This document shows, piece by piece, positions 13,853-22,265 of a stretch of DNA of 41,035 bases (the stretch's first letter is position 1; each line of letters starts with the position of its first letter). A model generated the notes under the pieces. The model saw only the letters and a program-made list of their open reading frames with translations, made no database searches and had not been told where the DNA came from. This DNA comes from Physcousia sp015060555 (GTDB taxonomy: Bacteria > Bacteroidota > Bacteroidia > Bacteroidales > Bacteroidaceae). The stretch spans positions 1 to 41,035 of the forward strand of contig SUYG01000036.1 in the NCBI GenBank assembly GCA_015060555.1. The letters run 5' to 3'. The translations under genes and the position numbers were made by a program.

Positions 13853-16024
13853 TCAGTTACCCATTTCGGAGATGAACTTGATGCGGACGAGGCGGATTTG
13901 TTCTTCGTCATAGTCCTCGCCGAGTTCATCGAGGGCGTCGTCGATATCGTCGGTCTCGCTCTCGCGGAAGTACTCGAAGATGTCCTCCACCTGGTCGGCG
14001 TCGAGGATGGTGTTGATGTAGTAGGAGATGTCCAGCTTGGTGCCGCTATCGACGATGGCATCGAGCTCGTCGAGGAGTTCGTCGAAGTCCAGACCCTTGG
14101 AGCGCGCGATGTCGCGCAAGTCCACCTTGCGATCTACCGCCTGGATGATGCTCACCTTGTTCTTGCTCTTGTTGGCAACGGTGCGCACGCGCAGGTCCTC
14201 GGGACGCTCGATCTCGTTCTCCTCGCAGTGGCGGTAGATGACCTCGCAGAACGCCTTGCCGTAGCGCTTGGCCTTGCCCTCTCCCACCCCGGGGATGTTC
14301 TTGAGTTCCTCGATGGTGACGGGATAGACGGTGGCCATGGCTTCGAGGCTGGCATCCTGGAAGATGACATAGGGCGGGATTTTCTTCTCGTGGGCCACTT
14401 GCTTGCGCAGGTCGCGCAGGATGGCAAGCAGCTCCTCGTCCATCGCACTCGTGCCGCCGGAGGGTTCGCCGCCGTCGTACTCGAAGTCGTTGTCCTCGGA
14501 GATCATGAACGAGGTGGGACGCTTGATGAAGGCGCGGCCCTCGGGGGTAAGCTTCAGCAGGCCGTAGTTCTCCACTTCCTTGTAGATGTAGCCGCCCAGC
14601 AGCGCCTGGCGCAGGATGGTGTTCCAGTAGCGCGGCTCCTTGCTGTCGCCGACGCCGAAGCAGTCCAGGTCATCATGTTTGTGAGCCATGACTTCCTCGG
14701 TGGGGTTGCCCACGAGGATATCGATGATATGGTTGACCTTGAAGTTCTCCTTCACGGCCACGATGACCTCCAGCGCTTTCTTCAAGTCCTCCATCGCCTC
14801 GACGCGCGTCTTGGGATGCAGGCAGTTGTCGCAGTTGTGGCAGTTCTCCTCGGTGTATTCCTCGCCGAAGTAATGAAGCAGCACGCGGCGCCGGCATACG
14901 CTGGTCTCAGCATAGGCTGCCGTCTCCTGCAGCAGCTGGCGCCCGATGTCCTGTTCGGCCACGGGTTTGCCCTCCATGAACTTCTCCAACTTCACGAGGT
15001 CTTTGTAAGCGTAGAAGGTGATGCACTTGCCTTCGCCGCCGTCGCGCCCGGCACGTCCTGTCTCCTGATAGTAGCCCTCCAGGCTCTTGGGGATGTCGTA
15101 ATGGATGACGTAGCGCACATCCGGCTTGTCGATACCCATTCCGAAGGCGATGGTGGCCACGATGACATCAATCTCATCCATGACGAAATCGTCCTGCGTC
15201 TGCGTTCGCGTGGGCGTGTCCATGCCGGCGTGATAGGCACGGGCATTGATGTCGTTGGCGCGCAACACCTCGGCCAGTTCCTCCACCTTCTTGCGCGAGA
15301 GGCAGTAGATGATACCACTCTTGCCGGAGTTCTGACGGATGAATTTGATGATTTCCTTGTCGATATCCTTGGTCTTCGGCCGCACCTCATAGTAGAGGTT
15401 CGGACGGTTGAAGGAGCTGACGAACTCCTTGGCATTCATCATACCAAGGTTTTTCTTGATGTCGCCCCGCACCTTGTCCGTGGCGGTGGCCGTGAGGGCG
15501 ATGACGGGCGAGACGCCTATCTCGTTGATAATAGGACGGATTCTGCGGTACTCGGGGCGGAAGTCGTGACCCCATTCCGAGATACAGTGAGCTTCATCGA
15601 CAGCATAGAAGGAGATCTTCACCTGACGCAGGAAATCGATGTTCTCATCCTTCGTAAGCGACTCGGGAGCCACATAAAGCAGTTTCGTGCGACCGGAAAG
15701 GACATCACTCTTGACCTGGTCCAGCGCAGAGCGGTTGAGCGAAGAATTCATGAAATGAGCAATACCGTCGTCGGAGCTCACCTGGCGAATGGCATCGACC
15801 TGATTCTTCATCAGCGCTATCAGGGGGGAAATGACAATGGCCGTGCCATCCATGATCAGCGCCGGCAACTGGTAGCAGAGCGACTTGCCGCCGCCCGTAG
15901 GCATCAGCACAAACGTGTCGTTGCCAGCCAGCACATTACGGATAATGGCTTCCTGATCGCCCTTGAATGTGTCAAAGCCGAAATAATGCTTCAGTTGTTC
16001 TATCAGATCGATGTTTTGCTTCAT
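13853..16024 (-). CDS. recQ: ATP-dependent DNA helicase RecQ
   Basis: 723 residues. 3'-5' helicase of recombination and replication-fork repair. The Walker A motif is TGGGKS (43-48), Walker B is DEAH (143-146) with the RecQ-specific aromatic loop after it (SEWGHDFRPEYR), and the C-terminal zinc site lies at about 375-405 (CRRRVLLHYF, then CHNCDNC). An HRDC domain follows (about 525-610, including IPGVGEGKAKRYG), and a further acidic C-terminal region of about 100 residues (ESETDDIDDALDELGEDYDE) ends the chain. It is longer than the ~600 residues of E. coli RecQ because of this tail. It has its own promoter (16043-16074) and a terminator separates it from clpX. Confidence 0.97.
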   Translation of the reverse strand: MKQNIDLIEQLKHYFGFDTFKGDQEAIIRNVLAGNDTFVLMPTGGGKSLCYQLPALIMDGTAIVISPLIALMKNQVDAIRQVSSDDGIAHFMNSSLNRSALDQVKSDVLSGRTKLLYVAPESLTKDENIDFLRQVKISFYAVDEAHCISEWGHDFRPEYRRIRPIINEIGVSPVIALTATATDKVRGDIKKNLGMMNAKEFVSSFNRPNLYYEVRPKTKDIDKEIIKFIRQNSGKSGIIYCLSRKKVEELAEVLRANDINARAYHAGMDTPTRTQTQDDFVMDEIDVIVATIAFGMGIDKPDVRYVIHYDIPKSLEGYYQETGRAGRDGGEGKCITFYAYKDLVKLEKFMEGKPVAEQDIGRQLLQETAAYAETSVCRRRVLLHYFGEEYTEENCHNCDNCLHPKTRVEAMEDLKKALEVIVAVKENFKVNHIIDILVGNPTEEVMAHKHDDLDCFGVGDSKEPRYWNTILRQALLGGYIYKEVENYGLLKLTPEGRAFIKRPTSFMISEDNDFEYDGGEPSGGTSAMDEELLAILRDLRKQVAHEKKIPPYVIFQDASLEAMATVYPVTIEELKNIPGVGEGKAKRYGKAFCEVIYRHCEENEIERPEDLRVRTVANKSKNKVSIIQAVDRKVDLRDIARSKGLDFDELLDELDAIVDSGTKLDISYYINTILDADQVEDIFEYFRESETDDIDDALDELGEDYDEEQIRLVRIKFISEMGN

Positions 16025-16042
16025 GATGTTTCCTTTGCGTTA

Positions 16043-16074
16043 CAAAGTTATACACAAAAGCTCCAATTATCCAA
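16043..16074 (-). promoter_or_regulatory. recQ promoter
   Basis: TTGG (16074-16071), 20 bp, and TAACTTTG (16050-16043) on the minus strand; the -7 element is perfect and the -33 element approximate. It ends 18 bp before the recQ ATG. Confidence 0.65.
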
Positions 16075-16114
16075 GTTTTTTTGCGCTTTTCTCTACAAAA
16101 GTGCACATTTTTTC

Positions 16115-16157
16115 AAAAAAAAGACTCCAAAAGCTGTTTTGTGCAACTTTTGGAGTC
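16115..16157 (-). terminator. clpX terminator
   Basis: GACTCCAAAAG pairs with CTTTTGGAGTC (16157-16147 and 16133-16123), followed on the minus strand by eight T (16122-16115). It begins 8 bp after the clpX stop, a textbook Rho-independent terminator. Confidence 0.93.
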
Positions 16158-16164
16158 GTTTTTG

Positions 16165-17409
16165 CTATGACTGCATCGCGTTAAGCGTGGACTGCTCTAA
16201 TTGTTCCCGGGCGTAGTCGAGCGTCACCCTGAACGCCTTCTTCCCCGAGGACGGGAGCTCGAACTGAGGCGTCATCATGATAGCCTCAACGATGCTGCGT
16301 AGGCCGCGTGCGCCAAGCTTGTACTCGACAGCCTTATCGACCATGTATTCCAGCGCGTCCTCGTCGAAGGTCAACTTGATGCCGTCCATCTCGAACAGCT
16401 TCTCCTGCTGGCGGATGAGCGAGTTCTTGGGTTCTGTGAGGATGGCACGCAGGGCTTTGCGGTCGAGTTGGTTCAGATAAGTGAGCACAGGCAGACGGCC
16501 TATGATCTCGGGTATCAGGCCAAAGCTCTTGAGGTCCTGCGGCACGATATACTTCATCAGGTCGCTGCGATCGATACGCGCCACGTTCTGCACGGAGTTG
16601 TAGCCCACCACATGGGTGTTCAGTCGCTGGGCAATCTTGCGCTCAATGCCATCGAAGGCACCGCCGCAGATGAACAGGATGTTGCGCGTATCGACGTGGA
16701 CATAGTCCTGTTCGGGGTGCTTGCGACCGCCCTTGGGCGGCACATTCACGATGGAACCTTCGAGCAGCTTGAGCAGGCCCTGCTGTACACCCTCGCCGCT
16801 CACGTCGCGCGTGATGCTGGGGTTGTCAGCCTTGCGGGCAATCTTGTCGATTTCATCGATGAAGACGATGCCGCGCTGCGTGGCTTCGACATCGAAGTCC
16901 GCAACCTGCAGCAGTCGCGAGAGGATGCTCTCGACATCCTCACCCACATAGCCGGCCTCGGTGAAAATAGTAGCATCAACAATGGTGAACGGCACCTTCA
17001 GCAACTTGGCGATAGTGCGGGCCATCAGCGTCTTGCCCGTTCCGGTGGGGCCGACCATAATCACATTGCTCTTCTCGATCTCCACGCCGTCTTCGCCCAC
17101 TTTCTGGCAGAGCCGCTTGTAGTGGTTATAGACAGCCACGGAGAGGTAGCGCTTGGCATCGTCCTGCCCGATGACATACTGATCCAGATAGGCCTTGATG
17201 TCAGCAGGTCGCGGCAGCGACTTCCAGTTGATTGAAGCGGCCCACTTGTCCTTGGACACCACTTCGTGGACACCGTTGGCTTCCTGCACAATCTGATAGG
17301 CCTGCTGGATGCAGTCGTTGCAGATGAAGCCGTTGATACCGCTCACCAGCAACGACACTTCGTCGTCAGCACGTCCGCAGAAGGAACAGCGATTTTTATT
17401 CTTTGGCAT
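16165..17409 (-). CDS. clpX: ATP-dependent Clp protease ATP-binding subunit ClpX
   Basis: 414 residues, standard length. AAA+ unfoldase that feeds proteins to ClpP. The N-terminal zinc-binding domain has Cys 8, 11, 30 and 33. Walker A is GPTGTGKT (120-127), Walker B IDEID (184-188), the substrate pore loop GYVG (153-156), and the family-specific RKH motif is present (GGRKHPEQDY). It lies 44 bp downstream of clpP on the same strand and is followed by a strong terminator, so tig-clpP-clpX probably form one transcript. Confidence 0.98.
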   Translation of the reverse strand: MPKNKNRCSFCGRADDEVSLLVSGINGFICNDCIQQAYQIVQEANGVHEVVSKDKWAASINWKSLPRPADIKAYLDQYVIGQDDAKRYLSVAVYNHYKRLCQKVGEDGVEIEKSNVIMVGPTGTGKTLMARTIAKLLKVPFTIVDATIFTEAGYVGEDVESILSRLLQVADFDVEATQRGIVFIDEIDKIARKADNPSITRDVSGEGVQQGLLKLLEGSIVNVPPKGGRKHPEQDYVHVDTRNILFICGGAFDGIERKIAQRLNTHVVGYNSVQNVARIDRSDLMKYIVPQDLKSFGLIPEIIGRLPVLTYLNQLDRKALRAILTEPKNSLIRQQEKLFEMDGIKLTFDEDALEYMVDKAVEYKLGARGLRSIVEAIMMTPQFELPSSGKKAFRVTLDYAREQLEQSTLNAMQS

Positions 17410-17453
17410 TCAGAATCTTTTATTATATAAATAATGTTCGCGCGTGAGCCAGC

Positions 17454-18125
17454 TTACTGCTTACGGCTCAGCACCTGGTCAATCATCCCATAGTCACGCG
17501 CTTCCTCGGCCGTCATCCAGTAGTTGCGGTCGCTGTCAGCCCACACCTTGTCGTAGGGTGTGTGGCTGTGGTCGGCGATGATCTGATAGAGTTCCTTCTT
17601 GAGTTTCTGGATCTCGCGGGCCTCGATTTCGATGTCGCTGGCCTGACCCTGGACACCGCCCAGCGGCTGGTGGATCATCACACGGCTGTGGGGCAGCGCG
17701 CTGCGCTTGCCCTCCTTGCCAGCCACCAGCAGGACAGCAGCCATCGAGGCAGCCATACCTGTGCAGATCGTGGCCACGTCGGAGGTGATGAACTGCATGG
17801 TGTCATAGATGCCCAGACCAGCGCTCACGCTGCCGCCGGGGGAATTCAAATAGACATTGATGTCCTTGCCGGGATCTACGCTGTCCAGGTACAGAAGCTG
17901 TGCCTGCAGCGTGTTGGCCGTGTAGTCGTCAATGGCGGTACCAAGGAAGATGATGCGGTCCATCATCAGGCGCGAGAACACGTCCATCTGCGTCACATTC
18001 AGCTGACGCTCCTCCAGGATGTAGGGGTTCAGATATTGGTTCTGCACGCTGACATAGTCGTCCAGGACCTGTCCGTTCAGGCCCAGGTGACCTGTGGCGA
18101 ACTTGCGGAAATCTGATTGCTGCAT
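17454..18125 (-). CDS. clpP: ATP-dependent Clp protease proteolytic subunit ClpP
   Basis: 223 residues. Serine protease that forms the barrel-shaped ClpXP complex. The catalytic triad is Ser127 (in GMAASMAA), His152 (in VMIHQP) and probably Asp199 (in ADSDRNYW). The oxyanion-loop segment NSPGGSVSAGLGIYD is intact. The N-terminus is about 20-25 residues longer than mature E. coli ClpP and may be processed. It starts 6 bp after the tig stop, so both genes are in one operon. Confidence 0.97.
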   Translation of the reverse strand: MQQSDFRKFATGHLGLNGQVLDDYVSVQNQYLNPYILEERQLNVTQMDVFSRLMMDRIIFLGTAIDDYTANTLQAQLLYLDSVDPGKDINVYLNSPGGSVSAGLGIYDTMQFITSDVATICTGMAASMAAVLLVAGKEGKRSALPHSRVMIHQPLGGVQGQASDIEIEAREIQKLKKELYQIIADHSHTPYDKVWADSDRNYWMTAEEARDYGMIDQVLSRKQ

Positions 18126-18131
18126 GGCGAC

Positions 18132-19487
18132 TTATTTCTTTTCGTAGAGTTTGTTGAACTGATCCAAGGTGACGCTCTTCTTGGTGAGCTTCACGATGTC
18201 CTTGATGGCAACGCCCAGCTTCTCCTCCACGCAACGGGCTACCAAGCCTTCCACCTGCTCCTTCTTCTTGAGCATCTCGTTGGCGTAGTTGGTGATGACC
18301 TCGTCGGGGATGTTACCCATTCCGTACTGGGCGAACTGCATGCGTGTCTGGCGCTTGGCCACTTCGAGGACATCCTCCTGCTCCACCTTGATACCCGTCT
18401 GGTCGGCCAGCTGCTCCTTGATGAGGTGCCACTCCAGTTCCTTGATGCTGCCGGCGAAGTTGTCTTCTACGTACTTCTCGTCCTTGTCAGGGTTGTTCGC
18501 ACGCATAATGCGCTTCAGCAGTTCCTCAGGCCATTCCAGCTGACCAATGCGCCCTTCGAGATACTCGCGGACGTCAACCATGAAACGCACCTGCGCATTG
18601 AAAGCGAACTGTTCCTCGAGCTGTGCCTTGATGGCAGCACGGAACTCTTCCTCGCTCTTCACCTTGCCCTCACCGAAGATCTGGTCGTAGAGTTCCTGCG
18701 ACGGCTCGGCAGCCACATAGCGCGTGATCTCCGTAATCTGGTAGCTGAAGTTACCCTGGATGCCCTCAGCCTTTTCCTTGGTGATGCCCAGGAGGCTGCT
18801 CAGCTCGATGGCACTGTTCTCATAGGCCACGGCGGGATTCCAAGTGATGACGGTGTTCACCTGCACGCCGTCGAACTTCTTCTTCTCATCGGCATTCTTG
18901 AAGTAACCGGGCAGGATCACAGCATCTTCCTTCTGCACGCCGCCTTCCTTGACGTTACCGTCGGCATCGAGCTCAGCCAGATGACCCTTGATCATGTCAC
19001 CTTCCTGGTAGCTGTCAACCTTATCATAGTGGCCTGCACGCTGGCAGTATGCCGACACCTGACCATCGACCATGGCGTCGTCCACCTTGATGGTATAGTA
19101 AGGAATCTTGTCGGCATCAGTCAGCTTGGCATCGAACTGGGGAGCCAGAGCGATGTCAAAGATGAAGGTGAGCTGTTCGGCCTCGAAATCGATGGGCTGC
19201 TGTTTCTCGCTGGCGAGGGGATCGCCCAGCATATCAACCTTATTCTCACGCAGGTAGCCATAGAGTTTCTCGCTCAGCAGCTTCTGCACTTCCTCAGCGG
19301 TGATCTCGCCGCCAAAGCGCTTCTTCATCAGGCTCATGGGAACCTGACCGGGACGGAAGCCCGGCATAGCGGCTTTCTTGCGATAGTTCTTGAGCGCCTT
19401 TTCCACGCGCTCCTGATAGTCGGCTTTGTCAAAGGTGATGGTCAACTCTGCGGCCACACCTGAAGTCTTCTCGAATTGAATGTTCAT
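18132..19487 (-). CDS. tig: trigger factor
   Basis: 451 residues. Ribosome-associated folding helper for new proteins. The N-terminal ribosome-binding domain contains MPGFRPGQVPMSLMKKRFG, a variant of the GFRxGxxP signature that contacts the ribosome. The middle region occupies the PPIase position (about 150-240) but is divergent, as usual in Bacteroidetes, and the C-terminal helical arms follow. It is first in the tig-clpP-clpX order, which is common in bacteria. Confidence 0.95.
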   Translation of the reverse strand: MNIQFEKTSGVAAELTITFDKADYQERVEKALKNYRKKAAMPGFRPGQVPMSLMKKRFGGEITAEEVQKLLSEKLYGYLRENKVDMLGDPLASEKQQPIDFEAEQLTFIFDIALAPQFDAKLTDADKIPYYTIKVDDAMVDGQVSAYCQRAGHYDKVDSYQEGDMIKGHLAELDADGNVKEGGVQKEDAVILPGYFKNADEKKKFDGVQVNTVITWNPAVAYENSAIELSSLLGITKEKAEGIQGNFSYQITEITRYVAAEPSQELYDQIFGEGKVKSEEEFRAAIKAQLEEQFAFNAQVRFMVDVREYLEGRIGQLEWPEELLKRIMRANNPDKDEKYVEDNFAGSIKELEWHLIKEQLADQTGIKVEQEDVLEVAKRQTRMQFAQYGMGNIPDEVITNYANEMLKKKEQVEGLVARCVEEKLGVAIKDIVKLTKKSVTLDQFNKLYEKK

Positions 19488-19495
19488 AATGTTAT

Positions 19496-19650
19496 TTTAC
19501 GATTTTACGATTTTACAATCCTTTTAATTGGACAATTTGACGATTTACAATTTTACAATTTATTTAGGAGTTCAAGTAACTATTATTTTTCACTTTTCAT
19601 TTCCCACGCTCCCCTTTAGGGGGCTCGGGGGCTTTTTCACTTTTCATTTG
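19496..19650. repeat. intergenic repeats between tig and lptB
   Basis: ATTTTACGATTTTAC-type repeats (19496-19562), then CACTTTTCATTT repeats (19590-19602 and 19635-19650) on either side of a C/G palindrome (CTCCCCTTTAGGGGG and a G-rich tail, 19609-19632). The palindrome has the same layout as the elements of the first 9 kb but a different sequence. On the minus strand the repeat begins at the lptB stop codon. Confidence 0.7.
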
Positions 19651-19657
19651 TCATTAT

Positions 19658-20527
19658 TCATTCTTCTGCAAATCCCGTGCCAGAGGCGACATCTGCCATC
19701 TGTCGTTCGCGGTCCATCCCTTCAAAGTCCTTCAGACGCAGTTCAAAACTGTTTGTCAGGTACTTGGCACGTACCACCTCGTTGCCTGCCAATTCTTCAG
19801 GTGTTCCCTTGAAATAGATACGGCCCTCGAAGAGCATATAGGCCCGGTCGGTGATACAGAGCGTCTCTTCCACATTGTGGTCCGTGATGAGTACGCCGAT
19901 GTTCATCTTCTTCAGTTTCCACACGATGAGCTGGATATCTTCCACCGCAATGGGGTCAACGCCAGCGAAGGGCTCGTCGAGCATCACGAATTTGGGGTCG
20001 ATGGCCAGGCAGCGCGCTATCTCTGTGCGGCGGCGCTCGCCACCCGAGAGGCGGTCGCCCAGGTTCTTGCGGACTTTCTGCAGGCGGAACTCATGGATCA
20101 GGCTCTCCAGCTTCTCGCGCTTGTATTCCTCGGTGCAGTCGGTGCGCAGCTCCAGTACGCTGGCGATATTGTCCTCCACCGACATCTTGCGAAACACGCT
20201 GGCTTCCTGTGCCAGGTAGCCGATGCCCTTGTGTGCTCGCTTGTACACGGGCAGGCCGGTGATTTCCTCATGGCCGATGAACACCTTGCCCTCGTTCGGT
20301 ATCACCAGCCCGGTGGTCATATAGAACGACGTGGTCTTGCCGGCACCGTTGGGACCCAGCAGACCCACAATCTCGCCCTGATCGACATGGAAGTTCACGT
20401 CGTCAACCACCGTGCGCTTGCCGTAGATCTTTTTCAGATGCTCGGCACACAGGCGCAGCGGCTCGTCTTGATGCGGTGCAACATAAGCCGTGCTCAGCGG
20501 GTCAGAGATGGTCGAATTTTCGGTCAT
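19658..20527 (-). CDS. lptB: lipopolysaccharide export ABC transporter ATP-binding protein
   Basis: 289 residues from ATG 20527; longer frames upstream run over the promoter and are rejected. Walker A GPNGAGKTT, signature LSGGERRR, Walker B FVMLDEPF and H-loop ITDHN are all present. The order IYGKRTVVDDVNF to GYLAQEASVFRKMSV is typical of LptB, the ATPase that drives lipopolysaccharide from inner membrane to outer membrane with LptFG. The C-terminal ~25 residues (DFEGMDRERQMADVASG) extend past the E. coli length. The family is close to other ABC ATPases, but the match is good. Confidence 0.92.
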   Translation of the reverse strand: MTENSTISDPLSTAYVAPHQDEPLRLCAEHLKKIYGKRTVVDDVNFHVDQGEIVGLLGPNGAGKTTSFYMTTGLVIPNEGKVFIGHEEITGLPVYKRAHKGIGYLAQEASVFRKMSVEDNIASVLELRTDCTEEYKREKLESLIHEFRLQKVRKNLGDRLSGGERRRTEIARCLAIDPKFVMLDEPFAGVDPIAVEDIQLIVWKLKKMNIGVLITDHNVEETLCITDRAYMLFEGRIYFKGTPEELAGNEVVRAKYLTNSFELRLKDFEGMDRERQMADVASGTGFAEE

Positions 20528-20545
20528 AAGTGTGTATTGAGGGTG

Positions 20546-20553
20546 CAAAAGTA
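20546..20553 (-). promoter_or_regulatory. lptB promoter, -7 element
   Basis: TACTTTTG on the minus strand, 19 bp before the lptB ATG. No clear TTTG -33 partner is visible. Confidence 0.55.
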
Positions 20554-20628
20554 CATAAATATTACCACATTCTACCATTTCATGTAAAAAAACTGCCTTT
20601 TCATGTCGCTCTTTTAGCCTTTTTTGAC

Positions 20629-20636
20629 TACTTTTG
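20629..20636 (+). promoter_or_regulatory. mlaE promoter, -7 element
   Basis: TACTTTTG on the plus strand, 22 bp before the mlaE ATG, facing away from the lptB promoter. The two promoters share a short divergent region of about 130 bp. Confidence 0.55.
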
Positions 20637-20657
20637 CCCCCGAAATACAAGAATTAC

Positions 20658-21404
20658 ATGCATTTTATCACTACACCAATCGCCACATTCGGCCGTTATA
20701 TGGTCCTTATGGGCAAAGTTTTCAGCCGCCCCGAACGTTTCCGTATGTACTGGAAGCAGTACATCAAGGAGATGCAGCAACTGGGCCTCGACAGCATTGG
20801 CATCGTGCTGATGATCTCCTTCTTCATCGGCGCCGTCATCTGCATCCAGATGAAGATGAACATCCAGAGTCCTTGGATGCCGCGTTTCTCCACCGGCTAC
20901 ACCACCCGTGAGATCCTCCTTCTGGAGTTCTCCTCCAGCATCATGTGTCTCATCCTCGCCGGCAAAGTGGGCTCCAACATCGCCTCTGAGATTGGGACCA
21001 TGCGCGTGACACAGCAGATCGACGCATTGGACATCATGGGCGTCAACTCCGCCTCGTTCCTTATCTTGCCCAAGATCATGGGGTTGGTGACGATGATTCC
21101 CCTGCTGGTCACCTTCTCGATGGTGGCGGGCTTCGGCGGTGCCTACGCCATCTGCCTCTCCGGCATCCTCACCACCGAAGACCTCACCTACGGTCTGCAA
21201 CACTCTTTCAACCAATGGTTCGTGTGGATGGGCTACATCAAGTCCTTCTTCTTCGCCTTCATCATCGCCTCCGTCTCAGCCTTCTACGGCTACACCGTCG
21301 AGGGCGGCAGCGTAGAGGTGGGCAAGGCCAGCACCGACAGCGTCGTGCACTGCTCCATGCTGATTCTTTTCGCAGACATCTTCCTGACAAACATCCTCTC
21401 ATGA
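20658..21404 (+). CDS. mlaE: MlaE-family ABC transporter permease
   Basis: 248 residues from ATG 20658; an upstream TTG in the same frame lies on the promoter and is rejected. The permease has about five to six membrane segments and the MlaE hallmark region (EFSSSIMCLILAGKVGSNIASEIGTMRVTQQIDAL). The Mla system moves phospholipids between outer and inner membrane to keep the outer leaflet asymmetric. The stop overlaps the start of the ATPase gene (ATGA), so translation is coupled. The MlaD-type substrate-binding gene is not next to it in this window. Confidence 0.93.
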   Translation: MHFITTPIATFGRYMVLMGKVFSRPERFRMYWKQYIKEMQQLGLDSIGIVLMISFFIGAVICIQMKMNIQSPWMPRFSTGYTTREILLLEFSSSIMCLILAGKVGSNIASEIGTMRVTQQIDALDIMGVNSASFLILPKIMGLVTMIPLLVTFSMVAGFGGAYAICLSGILTTEDLTYGLQHSFNQWFVWMGYIKSFFFAFIIASVSAFYGYTVEGGSVEVGKASTDSVVHCSMLILFADIFLTNILS

Positions 21405-22156
21405 TTGAAGTTCGCTCCCTCTATAAATCCTTTGAGGACAGGGAAGTCCTCCAGGGTATCACCCACACCTTCCCCGCCGGACAGACGAACCTCATTATCG
21501 GGCAGTCCGGATCTGGCAAGACCGTGCTGATGAAGTGTATCGTAGGCCTGTTGGAACCCACGAAGGGCGAAATCCTCTATGACGGGCGCAATTTCGTCAC
21601 CATGAACAAGCGCGAGAAAGCCGTCCTGCGCCGCGAGATTGGGATGATTTTCCAGTCCGCCGCCCTCTTCGACAGCATGAGCGTGCTGGAGAACGTCATG
21701 TTCCCCCTTGACATGTTCTCTTCCATGACGCTGCGCGACCGCACCAAACGCGCGCAGCAATGTCTGGACCGCGTCAACCTCATCGATGCCCAGCAGAAGT
21801 ACCCCGATGAGATCTCCGGTGGTATGCAAAAGCGCGTGGCCATTGCACGTGCCATCGCCCTCAACCCCAAGTACCTGTTCTGCGATGAGCCCAACAGCGG
21901 CCTCGACCCCAAGACCAGCCTCGTCATCGATGCCCTCATTCATGACATCACCGTGGAGTACCAGATGACCACCATCATGAACACCCATGACATGAACTCC
22001 GTCATGGGCATCGGCGACAGCATTATCTTCATCAAGGAAGGTCGTCAGGAATGGACGGGCGACAAGACACAGGTAGCCACCTCCGACAATCACGCCCTCA
22101 CCGACTTCATCTTTGCCTCGGACCTCCTCAAGAAAGCTCGCCAATCCTTCGCTTAA
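21401..22156 (+). CDS. mlaF: MlaF-type ABC transporter ATP-binding protein
   Basis: 251 residues. Walker A GQSGSGKT, signature ISGGMQKRVAIARA (the MlaF-type SGGM form), Walker B YLFCDEPNSGLDP and H-loop NTHDM. Cytoplasmic motor for the MlaE permease encoded directly upstream with a 4-bp overlap. ATG at 21401 gives MIEVRSLYKSF, a normal N-terminus. An MlaD-like gene probably lies elsewhere. Confidence 0.93.
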   Translation: MIEVRSLYKSFEDREVLQGITHTFPAGQTNLIIGQSGSGKTVLMKCIVGLLEPTKGEILYDGRNFVTMNKREKAVLRREIGMIFQSAALFDSMSVLENVMFPLDMFSSMTLRDRTKRAQQCLDRVNLIDAQQKYPDEISGGMQKRVAIARAIALNPKYLFCDEPNSGLDPKTSLVIDALIHDITVEYQMTTIMNTHDMNSVMGIGDSIIFIKEGRQEWTGDKTQVATSDNHALTDFIFASDLLKKARQSFA

Positions 22157-22211
22157 CGATACCTACTTTTGGTGATTTTGCGAGTTCAGGCGGCGCTTTC
22201 GTGTACGGATT

Positions 22212-22243
22212 TTTGGTCGTTTGAGTAAATGTACGTATTTTTG
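22212..22243 (+). promoter_or_regulatory. feoAB promoter
   Basis: TTTG (22212-22215), 20 bp, TATTTTTG (22236-22243): a full match to the Bacteroidetes consensus, ending 22 bp before the feoAB ATG. No Fur box is recognisable by eye. Confidence 0.72.
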
Positions 22244-22265
22244 CGAACAAAAATGAAGACAACGC

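Noticed and set aside
13898..16216. 772-codon open frame opposite recQ
   Set aside because: Shadow frame: no recognisable motif, and it runs over the recQ promoter and the clpX terminator.
19658..20650. Longer 330-codon start for lptB
   Set aside because: The first 41 codons cover the divergent promoter region and part of mlaE; ATG 20527 gives a normal N-terminus just behind a -7 element.
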